Source: Portibacter marinus (lineage in GTDB: Bacteria > Bacteroidota > Bacteroidia > Chitinophagales > Saprospiraceae). Taken from it: DNA of 64,000 nt. Of the stretch, positions 8,292-17,148 are shown in pieces (the stretch's first letter is position 1; each line of letters starts with the position of its first letter). The DNA is taken from the NCBI RefSeq assembly GCF_021533195.1, contig NZ_JAJNKB010000005.1, forward strand, positions 1 through 64,000. The letters run 5' to 3'. The translations under genes were made by a program, and so were the position numbers. Under the pieces are notes generated by a model, which worked only from the letters and a program-made list of their open reading frames with translations, ran no database searches and had not been told where the DNA came from.

Positions 8292-8365
8292 TTTCAAGAA
8301 CAATAAATCTCTCTCGTAAACCTCGAAATTGCCACCTGCGCTGAAGTTGGATCCGGCGTATTTGT
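8281..8365 (-). pseudogene. 3' remnant of a VGIGTNTP-type surface protein gene
   Basis: The sequence CTACTGCTTAATTT at 8281 is identical to that at 12468, the 3' end of the intact minus-strand surface-protein gene 12468-13454, and similarity continues for about 80 bases (AAATCTCTCT, GTAAAC, TCGAAA). Translated, the remnant reads GGNFEVYERDL against GTFDVYQRDL in the intact gene. One base is missing near the end of the frame, so it no longer reads to the proper stop. Nothing of the upstream part remains. Confidence 0.6.
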
Positions 8366-8405
8366 TCACTCATGGTGTCTGAGACTTATCACCAAGATAT
8401 AATTA

Positions 8406-8600
8406 ATGAAAAAAATATCAATTTTGTTGTTATACTTCACAGCTCTGATTTGTTTCACGAACTGCAGTTCTAACAAGTCAGTAAATTCGGGCGTAATGAG
8501 AAGAGAGTTTAGTCACGATGGGATGAACAGAGAATATATTTTTTATTTACCGAAGGGTTTAAGCATCAATGCTCCTTTAGTAGTTGTATTACATGGATTT
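8406..8600 (+). pseudogene. 5' fragment of a depolymerase/esterase lipoprotein gene
   Basis: The frame opens with a lipoprotein signal (about 1-20, FTNCSS lipobox) and then matches the start of polyhydroxybutyrate-depolymerase-like (LpqC-type) esterases: REYIFYLPKG followed by APLVVVLHGF (about 55-64), the oxyanion-hole strand of the alpha/beta-hydrolase fold. It then breaks at about 8600, continues out of family, and stops at 8657. The nucleophile, acid and histidine are all missing. The break joins it directly to a DUF6090 3' fragment. Confidence 0.6.
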
Positions 8601-8952
8601 ATTCGAAAGCGAAGAACTGAAAAACAACCTTTCATCCTGGAGCGGTGTAATCTATAAAGTGCGATTTCAAGAACAAGAGTTATTTAGATTGAGATATCAG
8701 ATTATTGACATCGGACAAAATCTAGGCAACACCAGAAACCTTTTCGTTAGGCTTAATCCAGATTTTAAAGAACTCGCTTCCTCAAATTTTAACGCTTCTA
8801 ATCTTGATATGCTAAGGAATGTTAACTTTGAAAATGAAGTCATAGCATACGTGGCCACAATCAATTATGCTAACCAGAACTACTATCCTAATGTTAAAGA
8901 TAAGATCGATGCGATTTTGGCACTCATTGACAATAATTTAGGAGTGGAATAA
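8590..8952 (+). pseudogene. 3' fragment of a DUF6090-family gene
   Basis: From about 8590 a frame reads DLFESEELKNNLSSW and on to a stop at 8952 (about 118 residues). The segment resembles the C-terminal half of DUF6090 proteins, which normally begin with MIKFFRKIR and a membrane helix; both are missing. An ATG happens to fall at 8584 (and 8593), so a protein could still be made, but as a fragment without its membrane anchor. It lies directly at the break of the depolymerase fragment, so a deletion or recombination joined the two. Assignment rests on the shared ExLKNxLSSW-type pattern and is moderate. Confidence 0.5.
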
Positions 8953-8984
8953 GTTAAAATTAAAAGCCTGATCAAAATAGACTG

Positions 8985-9752
8985 ATGCATTTTTTTAATA
9001 CTCTATTGATGCTTTTATTATTCAGCGCAGTAAATGAGTGTAAGCAATCTACCACAAGTCGTATCCAAATTATCGAACCATCAATTGAGCAGGAAGCAAC
9101 ATCGATTTGGCGTACCATCAACGATATCACCTTCCTCGAAAGCCAAGGCTATACCATCCACCTACCTGATGACCCATTGATCGACAACCTGATCAATAAG
9201 TCAAAAGAGGGAAACTTTGGTAACGATGATTACGCTGAGATTTATCGTTTGTTAGAAGCGAAAATTTATGATCGATCAAAGTACAAGAACGCCATTCAGA
9301 AAGTAGAAGGTCAATTGGCACTACTGAATCGAATGATGGATAAAGTTGAAGTTAAACTAAGCGGCTGGAATTGGAATTTCAAAACCTTTGACCAATATAA
9401 AATTCAATTCACCCTATATGGAACGGGTGGGAGCTATGACCCGGATGAAGGCGTAATCACCCTATGGACGAATCAGCAAGGCGAATTCATGAATTATAAT
9501 AACCCTGCCAATACCATCATCCACGAAATTACCCACATAGGCATGGAAGAATCATTGGTCCACAAATATGACCTTCCCCATGGCCTGAAAGAACGAACGG
9601 TGGATCGCTTTGTGTATTTGTTGTTTAAAGAAGATTTGCCGGAATACAGGATTCAGGAAATGGGAGATGCACGTCTGGACGAATTGCTCAATGATAAGGA
9701 AGCGATAAAGCACATCGATGAAATTTTGTTAGAAATACTGGATGAACAATAA
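8985..9752 (+). CDS. secreted protein with HExxH zinc-peptidase-like motif
   Basis: The 255-residue protein begins with a signal sequence (about 1-19, possibly lipoprotein type with ...NECKQS). A clear HEITH motif stands at about residues 180-184 in NTIIHEITHIGMEESLV, the pattern of a zincin active site, and a possible third ligand lies in LKERTVDRF about 25 residues later. It is preceded by a helical region and a beta-rich segment (LYGTGGSYDPDEGVITLW). No named family is recognised. The next gene starts 12 bases downstream. It may be a periplasmic metallopeptidase, which is inference from the motif. Confidence 0.6.
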   Translation: MHFFNTLLMLLLFSAVNECKQSTTSRIQIIEPSIEQEATSIWRTINDITFLESQGYTIHLPDDPLIDNLINKSKEGNFGNDDYAEIYRLLEAKIYDRSKYKNAIQKVEGQLALLNRMMDKVEVKLSGWNWNFKTFDQYKIQFTLYGTGGSYDPDEGVITLWTNQQGEFMNYNNPANTIIHEITHIGMEESLVHKYDLPHGLKERTVDRFVYLLFKEDLPEYRIQEMGDARLDELLNDKEAIKHIDEILLEILDEQ

Positions 9753-9763
9753 AAAAAAAAGAT

Positions 9764-10711
9764 ATGATTATTAAGATTTTTGCCGCTATTATCCTATTGC
9801 TAATTATATTGGCTGGAATCGCTTATTTATACGTAGACCGCGTAGGACAAGGCAGTCAAGAAGGTAGTTTGCCAGACGGTTATCGCCTGATAGAAGCAAA
9901 TGGATTTGAATTTTCAACTAAAATTAGCGGAGATGAAAATGACATCCCGGTCATACTCTTACATGGCTTCCCTGAATCTTCTATTATCTACAAGAGGTTG
10001 ATGGCAGATCTAAACAAGGAAGGTTATTATACTATTGCTCCAGATCAAAGAGGATATAGTTTTAAGGCCAGACCTCATGAAACCGATCAATATCATATTT
10101 CGTATTTAGCTGAAGATGTTATGGCCATAGCAGATGCATTAAATCTCGATACTTTTCACCTGATCGGTCACGATTGGGGCAGTGGAGTGGGCTGGGTGGT
10201 GGCAGCTCATCATCCGGAAAGACTGCATAGCTTTACTTCTCTTTCCGTTCCTCATTTGGCTGCCTTTTCCAGAGCTTACCAGGAAGATAGTCTACAATAC
10301 AAGGCTAGCGACTATATTAGAAACTTCCAGACCAAAAAAATGCCGGAATTTATGATGGCCAGAAATGACTTTAAAATGCTGAAGACCATTTGGTCTGAAC
10401 ATAGCGAGGAGGAGGTCGAAGCTTATGTAAATATCTTAAGTCAGAAGAAGGCATTGACGTCTGCTATAAATTGGTACAGAGCCAATTACAATGGCTTTGT
10501 TAAAGGTTTTGATAAGGACATGATAGATATTCCCACCCTCTTCATTTGGGGAAAAAATGATAAAGCGCTAAGTCGATCCGGTGTTGAGTGGACTGAAGAT
10601 TACGTCACAGATTATTATAAGTTTGTTGAATTAGATGCAGGACATTGGTTGTTGCAAGAAGCTTATGATGAAGTGAAAGCGGAAATTCTATTGCACTTGA
10701 AAAAGTTTTGA
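9764..10711 (+). CDS. alpha/beta hydrolase, epoxide-hydrolase-like, membrane-anchored
   Basis: The 315-residue enzyme has an N-terminal hydrophobic anchor (about 1-24), the oxyanion-hole motif HGFPES (about 67-72), and the nucleophile elbow GHDWGS with Asp137. An aspartate nucleophile is the mark of epoxide hydrolases and haloalkane dehalogenases. The acid is in WGKNDKAL (about 267) and the histidine in DAGHWLLQE (about 295). A cap domain lies between. The N-terminal anchor suggests that it acts at the periplasmic face or is exported. The substrate is unknown. An AraC-type regulator follows on the same strand and could control it. Confidence 0.82.
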   Translation: MIIKIFAAIILLLIILAGIAYLYVDRVGQGSQEGSLPDGYRLIEANGFEFSTKISGDENDIPVILLHGFPESSIIYKRLMADLNKEGYYTIAPDQRGYSFKARPHETDQYHISYLAEDVMAIADALNLDTFHLIGHDWGSGVGWVVAAHHPERLHSFTSLSVPHLAAFSRAYQEDSLQYKASDYIRNFQTKKMPEFMMARNDFKMLKTIWSEHSEEEVEAYVNILSQKKALTSAINWYRANYNGFVKGFDKDMIDIPTLFIWGKNDKALSRSGVEWTEDYVTDYYKFVELDAGHWLLQEAYDEVKAEILLHLKKF

Positions 10712-10833
10712 TTAATATTCGTAGATCTTTAGTTCTTATTGCAAGCTTTCCACAAAGCCAAAAAATCTAAGCTATAGGAGTAATATGATGTATTTTTGAA
10801 ACCAAGCAAATCACAACTTTAAACGGAAATACA

Positions 10834-11670
10834 TTGACACAAAACTTTATCATTCATCAGCAAGCAAAGCAGTATCAATGGTCTGGGGAATGCTTCTTGT
10901 CCATCAAATCTTTCTACGGAGGGAGTGCTGATTATCAGGTCAAACAGCGTGAATATAAGGTAGACCAATCTAATTTTCTTATTCTTAATGAATGCACCAA
11001 TTATCGTTTGACGATTGATAGCACCGAGAAAACGGAATCCTTTTGCGTATTTTTCTCGCCTAAATTTGTTGAGAAGGTAGTAGCAGATAATAGTGCTACA
11101 GACGAAGAATTAATAGATTTCAGAGTAAAAGAACAATCAGGACTTAGAATATTTGAAAGGAATTATGTCCATCAAGGAAAAGTATCAGAGCTACTAAAAA
11201 TGGGCAGGAAAAAAACTTCTGCAGGACAAGAAGCACTTGAGAAAGATGAGTTTTACCATGAATTGTTGAATGCAATATTAGAACAGAATAGAAATGCGCT
11301 TTTGGACGCCAGGAGATTGCATACAGTAAAGAAAGCCACTAGGGAAGAACTCTATCAAAGGATTTGGTATGTAAAGGACTTTTTGGACTGCAACTATCAT
11401 AGAAGCTTAAGATTAAAGGAACTAGCAAACATAGGCCTCCTATCGGAAAATCACTTATTGCGAAATTTTAAGAAGCTTTTTGGTATTTCACCATTCCATT
11501 ATATTTCCACCAAAAGAATCCAAGAAGCAAGACGTCAGCTCTTGGAGACAGACAAATCTATTCAGGATATTGCCTTTGATATCGGTTATTCAAGTATGGG
11601 CAATTTTAGCAGTTATTTTAAAAGTCTGGTAGGACAGTCTCCCAGTGCTTTTCGAAAAGGTGATATATAG
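10834..11670 (+). CDS. AraC-family transcriptional regulator
   Basis: The 278-residue protein (TTG start at 10834; no in-frame ATG lies close by) has a cupin-like N-terminal sensor region (about 1-120, SGECFLSIKSFYGG...) and a C-terminal pair of helix-turn-helices (about 185-278). The second helix-turn-helix carries the AraC signature: IQDIAFDIGYSSMGNFSSYFK followed by GQSPSAFRK. The first contains LRLKELANIGLLSENHLLRNFKK. Regulators of this type bind direct repeats beside the target promoter. The target is not visible; the upstream hydrolase is a candidate. Confidence 0.88.
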   Translation: MTQNFIIHQQAKQYQWSGECFLSIKSFYGGSADYQVKQREYKVDQSNFLILNECTNYRLTIDSTEKTESFCVFFSPKFVEKVVADNSATDEELIDFRVKEQSGLRIFERNYVHQGKVSELLKMGRKKTSAGQEALEKDEFYHELLNAILEQNRNALLDARRLHTVKKATREELYQRIWYVKDFLDCNYHRSLRLKELANIGLLSENHLLRNFKKLFGISPFHYISTKRIQEARRQLLETDKSIQDIAFDIGYSSMGNFSSYFKSLVGQSPSAFRKGDI

Positions 11671-11717
11671 TAATGCTATATTTTAAATTCTGTCGTCATT
11701 CGTAGAAATTTAAAAGG

Positions 11718-12440
11718 ATGAAAATACTCTTACTATTACTTGTTTCGATATCAACTTATCTGACGCCACAACAACAAAATATGATTGAACTATTAAAAAC
11801 GCATATTAAAAACAAAGATGCTGAACAGATTATTATGCTGATTAATAAGTATCCTGAGGTGTTGAATATTACAGATGAGAATGGAAGCTCTGGTTTACTA
11901 CTTATAGCTTATAGCGGACTTCATGAGCCATTGGAGGAAGCCATAAAGCTTAAAGCATCTTTTACGTTTCATGAAGCTATTGTCTGCGGTCAAATGAACA
12001 TAGTAAACGACTATTTAAATAATCCTGAGGTTGATTTGAAGAATACGCATTCAAAGGATGGATTCTCACCGCTATCCCTTGCCGCTTTTTTTGATCAGAC
12101 GGAAATCGCAAAATTATTGATTCAATTTGGGGCTGACCCTAACCTTTCTGCCACCAATCCATCGAAAGTAAATGCTTTACACTCCGCGATTGCAAAGGAG
12201 AATTATGAACTTTGCAAATTGTTTATTGAAAAGGGAGTAAATGTCAATGCCACTCAGACACAAAATGTTACCGCCTTACATTCAGCAGCCCATAGAGGAA
12301 ATCTTGCTTTAGTTCAGTTATTGGTCGATCATAACGCATCCATAAATATAAAAATGGACAATGGAGACAACGCTTTATTGATTGCCCAGCGTGAAGGTCA
12401 TAGCGAAGTTGCTGATTATCTGAAAGAACAGGGAAATTGA
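11718..12440 (+). CDS. ankyrin-repeat protein with signal peptide
   Basis: The 240-residue protein has an N-terminal signal peptide (about 1-16) and at least four ankyrin repeats. The clearest are DGFSPLSLAAFFDQTEIAK (about 114-132), NALHSAIAKENYELCKLF (about 153-170), TALHSAAHRGNLALVQLL (about 189-206) and NALLIAQREGHSEVADYL (about 219-236). Ankyrin repeats mediate protein binding; no enzymatic domain is present. Its export suggests a periplasmic interaction partner. It stands alone between an AraC gene and a convergent surface-protein gene. Confidence 0.85.
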   Translation: MKILLLLLVSISTYLTPQQQNMIELLKTHIKNKDAEQIIMLINKYPEVLNITDENGSSGLLLIAYSGLHEPLEEAIKLKASFTFHEAIVCGQMNIVNDYLNNPEVDLKNTHSKDGFSPLSLAAFFDQTEIAKLLIQFGADPNLSATNPSKVNALHSAIAKENYELCKLFIEKGVNVNATQTQNVTALHSAAHRGNLALVQLLVDHNASINIKMDNGDNALLIAQREGHSEVADYLKEQGN

Positions 12441-12467
12441 CAACCTTCGTAGGTTTGAAAGCCGAAA

Positions 12468-13454
12468 CTACTGCTTAATTTGAAGCACTACTAAATCTCT
12501 CTGGTAAACATCGAAAGTACCGGCATTAATTCCCACTGAGTTCGGATAGAATACAAGGCGATAATAATAGGTTTGACCAGCCGTAAGTTCGCTGTCTAAG
12601 TAGGAAATATGACCACCACCTTGAAAACCAATAGAAGCACTTGATCCTCCATTCGGAGTTTCTATGTAACATGCACCACCTGTATAGGTAAGAATCGAAG
12701 GTGTAGAGAATGAAGGATCGGTGTCGCGTTGTAAAATGAGAAAATAACTACCAACAGAAGTACTTGAACCATTTAGGTTTCCACCAAATACTCGTGCAAA
12801 ACCTGTGATAAATACGGCCGAATTAGTGACACCGGAACCATCTGTAACCGTAATACTCACATCGGTCCCAGTAAGTGGAGTGAGGACAAGATTAGTAAAT
12901 GGAACTTCTTGAACAGTACCGGAGTGCGCACCCAGTGCTTGTTGATTGACAAAATCTCCATTGAAAAGCACACTGCCGTTCACTTCTAATGTATTGGAAG
13001 GGTCGTTTTCACCTATGCCAACATTTCCAGCATTATCAATTCTAATGGCTTCGGTGTTATTGGTTCTGATGCTCAGGTCCTGGTCATCTGTGGTTCCGAT
13101 AAAATCTGTAGAAGGATCAGTTCCAGCATTCCCTGAAGTCGTCCAGACGTCTGATAAGACTGTCGAAGTGATCAACTTTTCCCAAACTGAGCCAGTCCAA
13201 TAATAATAACCGCTCCCACTTCCACCCGTAACTGATCCATTCGTATTGTAAACCAAAAGACTGACTGCAGGATTGCTAATCGGTGCATTGTTGTCACTTA
13301 CATCGGTCAATGCCACACGAGGAATCAAAAGCCCGGAGTTAGAAGCTTCAATGTCTAAAGCTGATGTTGCGTTCGGTGTGTTGGTGCCAATGCCTACTTG
13401 AGAAAACAATGTTGCTGAAGATAAAAGGGCCAGACAAATTAAATATCTTTTCAT
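12468..13454 (-). CDS. secreted surface protein of the VGIGTNTP type
   Basis: The 328-residue protein has a signal peptide (about 1-18) followed by VGIGTNTPNATSALDIEASN and LLIPRVAL, the N-terminal pattern of a large group of Bacteroidota surface proteins with phage-tail-like or adhesin-like repeats. The middle has a second copy of the pattern (NVGIGENDPSNTLEVNGS, about 147-164). The remainder is Ser/Thr/Gly-rich beta structure. The function is probably cell-surface or fibre-like. It is convergent with the ankyrin gene (27 bases apart), and a decayed copy of its 3' end lies at 8281-8365. Confidence 0.75.
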   Translation of the reverse strand: MKRYLICLALLSSATLFSQVGIGTNTPNATSALDIEASNSGLLIPRVALTDVSDNNAPISNPAVSLLVYNTNGSVTGGSGSGYYYWTGSVWEKLITSTVLSDVWTTSGNAGTDPSTDFIGTTDDQDLSIRTNNTEAIRIDNAGNVGIGENDPSNTLEVNGSVLFNGDFVNQQALGAHSGTVQEVPFTNLVLTPLTGTDVSITVTDGSGVTNSAVFITGFARVFGGNLNGSSTSVGSYFLILQRDTDPSFSTPSILTYTGGACYIETPNGGSSASIGFQGGGHISYLDSELTAGQTYYYRLVFYPNSVGINAGTFDVYQRDLVVLQIKQ

Positions 13455-13667
13455 GCTTGCTAAATTTTAAAAGACCGATTGAAAGTGATTAGATCCAAAT
13501 GGACGCATGACCTGAAATGGTCAAAGATGATGCCTAAAAAAACTGGAATACGAAAGCTCAGATGATTTACATCATAAGAAAATCAGACTTTTTCTGGTAT
13601 TACCATTTTTGCAACCTTTCATATTTTTTGCCGTCTTAGTAGTATAATGATCATTTAAAATTCAAAT

Positions 13668-15341
13668 ATGAAAACAGCAATTGCTTGTCTTCTGGCGATC
13701 ATCTCTTGCCAGCTACTAGCCCAATACGATTTAACAAAAGATCAATGGGAACAAGATCTACGATTTATTCAAGAAACCGTACACACCGACTATCCATTTC
13801 TAGTCAAGAAAACCACAGCCGAAGAATTTGACAAGGCAGTAGAAGAACTCAGCGAGGAAATTCCCAATTTAGAATCGCACGAAATCGTAGTGGGATTGGC
13901 ACGACTCATATCTTCATTTAAGTATGGACATACCGCATTGGGATTCAGACACCACAATAGTATTTTTCGACAGTTACCTGTCAACTTCTATCTATTTAAA
14001 GACGGGCTTTACATTCAAGGTGCCCACAAGGATTACGAAGAATTGGTCGGTGCGAAGGTGATTCAAATTGGCTCGATGAAAACAGCGGATGCTTTAGAAG
14101 CTATTTATCCAGTGCCGCCGAACGAAAATGATCAATATTTTAAAGCATATGGACTGCGCTATTTGTCCATGCCGGCGGTATTGCATGCACAGAAAGTCAT
14201 CCCGGAGTTATCGGACGATGTGGAAATCATTTTTGAAAAAGAAGGCAAGACCTTTACTTCTACTATTGAGGCATTGCCCTCAGGTGAAACTATGGATACC
14301 AAATATGGCTTTGTCACGCAGTCAGAAGATTGGGTGGATGCACGTGATCAATCTAAAACACCTTACTACCTGAAAAATCTGGATAAAATTTACTACTATG
14401 AATACTTGCCGGAAGAAAAAACGGTATACGTAAGACAAAGTCAAATTCAGGATGATCCGGAAGAGAATATTCCTGCTTTTTATGAGAAGGTCTTCGAATT
14501 TATTGAAGACAATGAAGTTGAGCGACTAGTACTCGACGTTAGGCTGAATGGAGGGGGAAATAATTATAAGAATAAAGCGGTGGTAACCGGAGTCATAGAG
14601 ACTGAAAAAATCAATCAGGTCGGTAAGTTTATCGTGATTATAGGGCGTCGAACCTTCTCCGCATGTCAAAACCTGATCAATGAATTAGACAATTATACCA
14701 ATGTAGTCTTCGTAGGAGAACCTTCCTCTGAGAACGTTAACTTTTATGGAGACAATAATCGTCTAGAATTGCCGAATAGTAAAATCCCTGTATTTCTCTC
14801 CTTTGCATGGTGGCAAGACAAACCGCAATGGGAGGGAGCAAAGTGGACTGCTCCTCATGTTGCAGTGGACATGACCTTTGAAGAGTACAAAAATAACGAT
14901 GATCCGGCACTTAAGGCAGCACTTAATTTTGAAGGTGACAATTTCGTTCTCGATCCTATGGGATATCTAACGGACCTGTTTATTAAGGGCGATATGGAGA
15001 AAGTCCAGTCCGAGGCTGCTAGAATGGTGAATAATCCTCAGTATCAATTTTTTAATTTTGAAGGTGAATTTAACAAAGTAGGGTACCGCCTTTTAAATCA
15101 GGGAAGAAGCCAAGAGGCTGTTTTTGTGTTTCAAATGAATACCCAACTTTTCCCAGACTCTGCTAATACTTGGGACAGTCTGGCAGAGGCTTATTTAAAA
15201 GCGGGAGATAAGGACAAGGCGATTGAGCTTTACAACAAAGCACTTAAGATGGATCCTGAAGGGGTGACGGGAGAGAACGCCAAAAGGATGTTGGAAATGA
15301 TAGAAAGTCACCCTGAAAAATCTAATAAGGAGAAGAAGTAG
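13668..15341 (+). CDS. S41-like (C-terminal processing) peptidase with TPR tail, secreted
   Basis: The 557-residue protein starts with a signal peptide (about 1-18) and then an N-terminal helical domain as in tricorn/S41 proteins (WEQDLRFIQETVHTDYPF). The S41 core is at about 280-420: the strand LVLDVRLNGGGNN, then GRRTFSACQNL with the probable nucleophile Ser331, and GEPSSENVNFYGD. No clear PDZ domain is seen. The C-terminal part (about 465-550) holds two TPR-like helical pairs, one with TWDSLAEAYLKAGDKDKAIELYNKAL. The combination suggests an exported peptidase with a protein-binding tail. It is a single-gene unit. Confidence 0.82.
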   Translation: MKTAIACLLAIISCQLLAQYDLTKDQWEQDLRFIQETVHTDYPFLVKKTTAEEFDKAVEELSEEIPNLESHEIVVGLARLISSFKYGHTALGFRHHNSIFRQLPVNFYLFKDGLYIQGAHKDYEELVGAKVIQIGSMKTADALEAIYPVPPNENDQYFKAYGLRYLSMPAVLHAQKVIPELSDDVEIIFEKEGKTFTSTIEALPSGETMDTKYGFVTQSEDWVDARDQSKTPYYLKNLDKIYYYEYLPEEKTVYVRQSQIQDDPEENIPAFYEKVFEFIEDNEVERLVLDVRLNGGGNNYKNKAVVTGVIETEKINQVGKFIVIIGRRTFSACQNLINELDNYTNVVFVGEPSSENVNFYGDNNRLELPNSKIPVFLSFAWWQDKPQWEGAKWTAPHVAVDMTFEEYKNNDDPALKAALNFEGDNFVLDPMGYLTDLFIKGDMEKVQSEAARMVNNPQYQFFNFEGEFNKVGYRLLNQGRSQEAVFVFQMNTQLFPDSANTWDSLAEAYLKAGDKDKAIELYNKALKMDPEGVTGENAKRMLEMIESHPEKSNKEKK

Positions 15342-15627
15342 GGAGATTAGTTGGCAAATGCCTTTTGCAATGTATAATCGAATGACACCTTCTTCGAATT
15401 TCATGGAATGTTGATTTTTAGGTAGATAGGCCAGAGAAGGCTGGTGGTAGTGTATTTTTGCGGTAGAGGTTGAATAGTGATATCTGATGGATGTGATAAG
15501 TGTACTAGCTGAGTTAGTAGGTCTCAGAACAGTTTTATGTAATTTAGTAGATTTTGCGCATTTTCTAATGTGTATTTATCTTAGTAAAGAAGATAACATT
15601 TAACTTATCGGGCATAAAAACTGATGA

Positions 15628-16881
15628 ATGAAACGCTTATTGTTTATTGCTATTACTTTGCTGAGCATTACCTGCAACACTAAAAATAAAGATTATGAAA
15701 AGTTAGATTTTGTGGAGTTTGACTTTCATTTTGATACAGAGTCCAATGAGAGGCCATATAATTTTTCTTCATATTGGGATACCTTTCCTACAATTGTCGA
15801 TAGAACAGCATGGGAATTTGCTAAAATCGGAAACATAGAAAGGATGCATGAGATCTGGGATAGGAGGGAATCAATTGAAATTGGACTTACTCAGGAACAA
15901 CGAGATAGTTTTGGCCACTACAAAGCAATGGATGCAATAGATTACATATTGAATAAAGCTGAAGAGCACCAAGTAGTTATTATAAATGAAGCTCATCAAA
16001 TGCCCCAACATCGAATTTTTACCACTCGACTACTTGAAGGACTCAAAAAAAGAGGGTTTAAGCACCTAGGAATGGAAGGATATTTTAATACCCCTCAAGC
16101 AGATTCAATTATGCAAGCCAATGGTTATCCTATTCTTGATTCTGGATATTTTACACAAGAACCTCAATTTGGCAATTTAATAAGAACTGCCTTTGATATG
16201 GGTTTCAATATATTTGGATACGAAAGCAGTGGACATGCTAACGGGAAGGAGAGAGAAATTAATCAAGCCCGGAATATTGAATCTTATCTAAATCTATACC
16301 CTAACGAAAAGATATTAATTCATTGTGGTTTTGATCATGTGTACGAAGGCGCTATGCCTAATAATTCCATGGGTTGGGGAAAGGCGATGGCAGGGAGATT
16401 GACGGAATTTACAGGAATTGACCCATTAACCATAAGTCAGACTATTTATTCTGAAAAGGGTCAAAGGGATTACGAAAACTCGTATTATCAGATTACAGAT
16501 TTAGAAAGACCTAGTGTTTTTGTCAATGAATCTGGTGAGCTATTTGGTCAGCAACGAAAGCAAACCTCTCTTGATTTACCTCCTATGGGCACATTCAGGT
16601 ATGACATAGCAGTTTTCCATCCAAGAAGTAAAAAGTACGATCGTCCCCAATGGATGGTGTATGGTGATCATAAAGAAGTGGAACTATCATTTGTTGAAGA
16701 AAATATCCAGTGCCCATGTTTGGTGCTTGCCTACAAAAAAGGTGAGAAAGTCGGCAAAGCCGTTCCTTATGATATACAAGAGACGGATGATAAAAAGGTT
16801 ACTTTAGTTTTGGATAAATCCGCCTTTGAAATTGTCATATTGAATCAGAAGAATGTTGCCCTAAAAGCTCACTTTAATTAG
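15628..16881 (+). CDS. EreA/ChaN-like lipoprotein
   Basis: The 417-residue protein begins with a lipoprotein signal (MKRLLFIAITLLSITCNTK, Cys at about residue 16). The core resembles the EreA/ChaN-like hydrolase fold: VVIINEAHQMPQHRIFTTRLL (from about 113) with its Glu and His residues, KHLGMEGYFN (about 147), and ILIHCGFDHVYEG (about 230). Erythromycin esterases use such conserved Glu/His residues; ChaN-like proteins bind haem. Neither activity can be claimed here. The lipoprotein signal places it in the envelope. The spacing to both neighbours suggests its own transcript. Confidence 0.6.
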   Translation: MKRLLFIAITLLSITCNTKNKDYEKLDFVEFDFHFDTESNERPYNFSSYWDTFPTIVDRTAWEFAKIGNIERMHEIWDRRESIEIGLTQEQRDSFGHYKAMDAIDYILNKAEEHQVVIINEAHQMPQHRIFTTRLLEGLKKRGFKHLGMEGYFNTPQADSIMQANGYPILDSGYFTQEPQFGNLIRTAFDMGFNIFGYESSGHANGKEREINQARNIESYLNLYPNEKILIHCGFDHVYEGAMPNNSMGWGKAMAGRLTEFTGIDPLTISQTIYSEKGQRDYENSYYQITDLERPSVFVNESGELFGQQRKQTSLDLPPMGTFRYDIAVFHPRSKKYDRPQWMVYGDHKEVELSFVEENIQCPCLVLAYKKGEKVGKAVPYDIQETDDKKVTLVLDKSAFEIVILNQKNVALKAHFN

Positions 16882-17148
16882 GCATCATAGCAAAACTTTA
16901 TTTTTAAAAATATAACCAAAAGAATGTCATGGGATGGGAGATGTGGTAGAATAGAGTGATCAGAGCATAAAAACCTTAATAAAATCAGCATTTTGATTAT
17001 AAAGCACTTCATCAATGATCACAGACGTGTAATCAAACCTTTGCAATCCTACAATTCATGACAGTCTACTTGCACTTAATATCTATATATTAGGGGTTAG
17101 TTTTTAGACAGACTGCCGTCGAGCTTCATTATAACCCACCGCTAAAAA

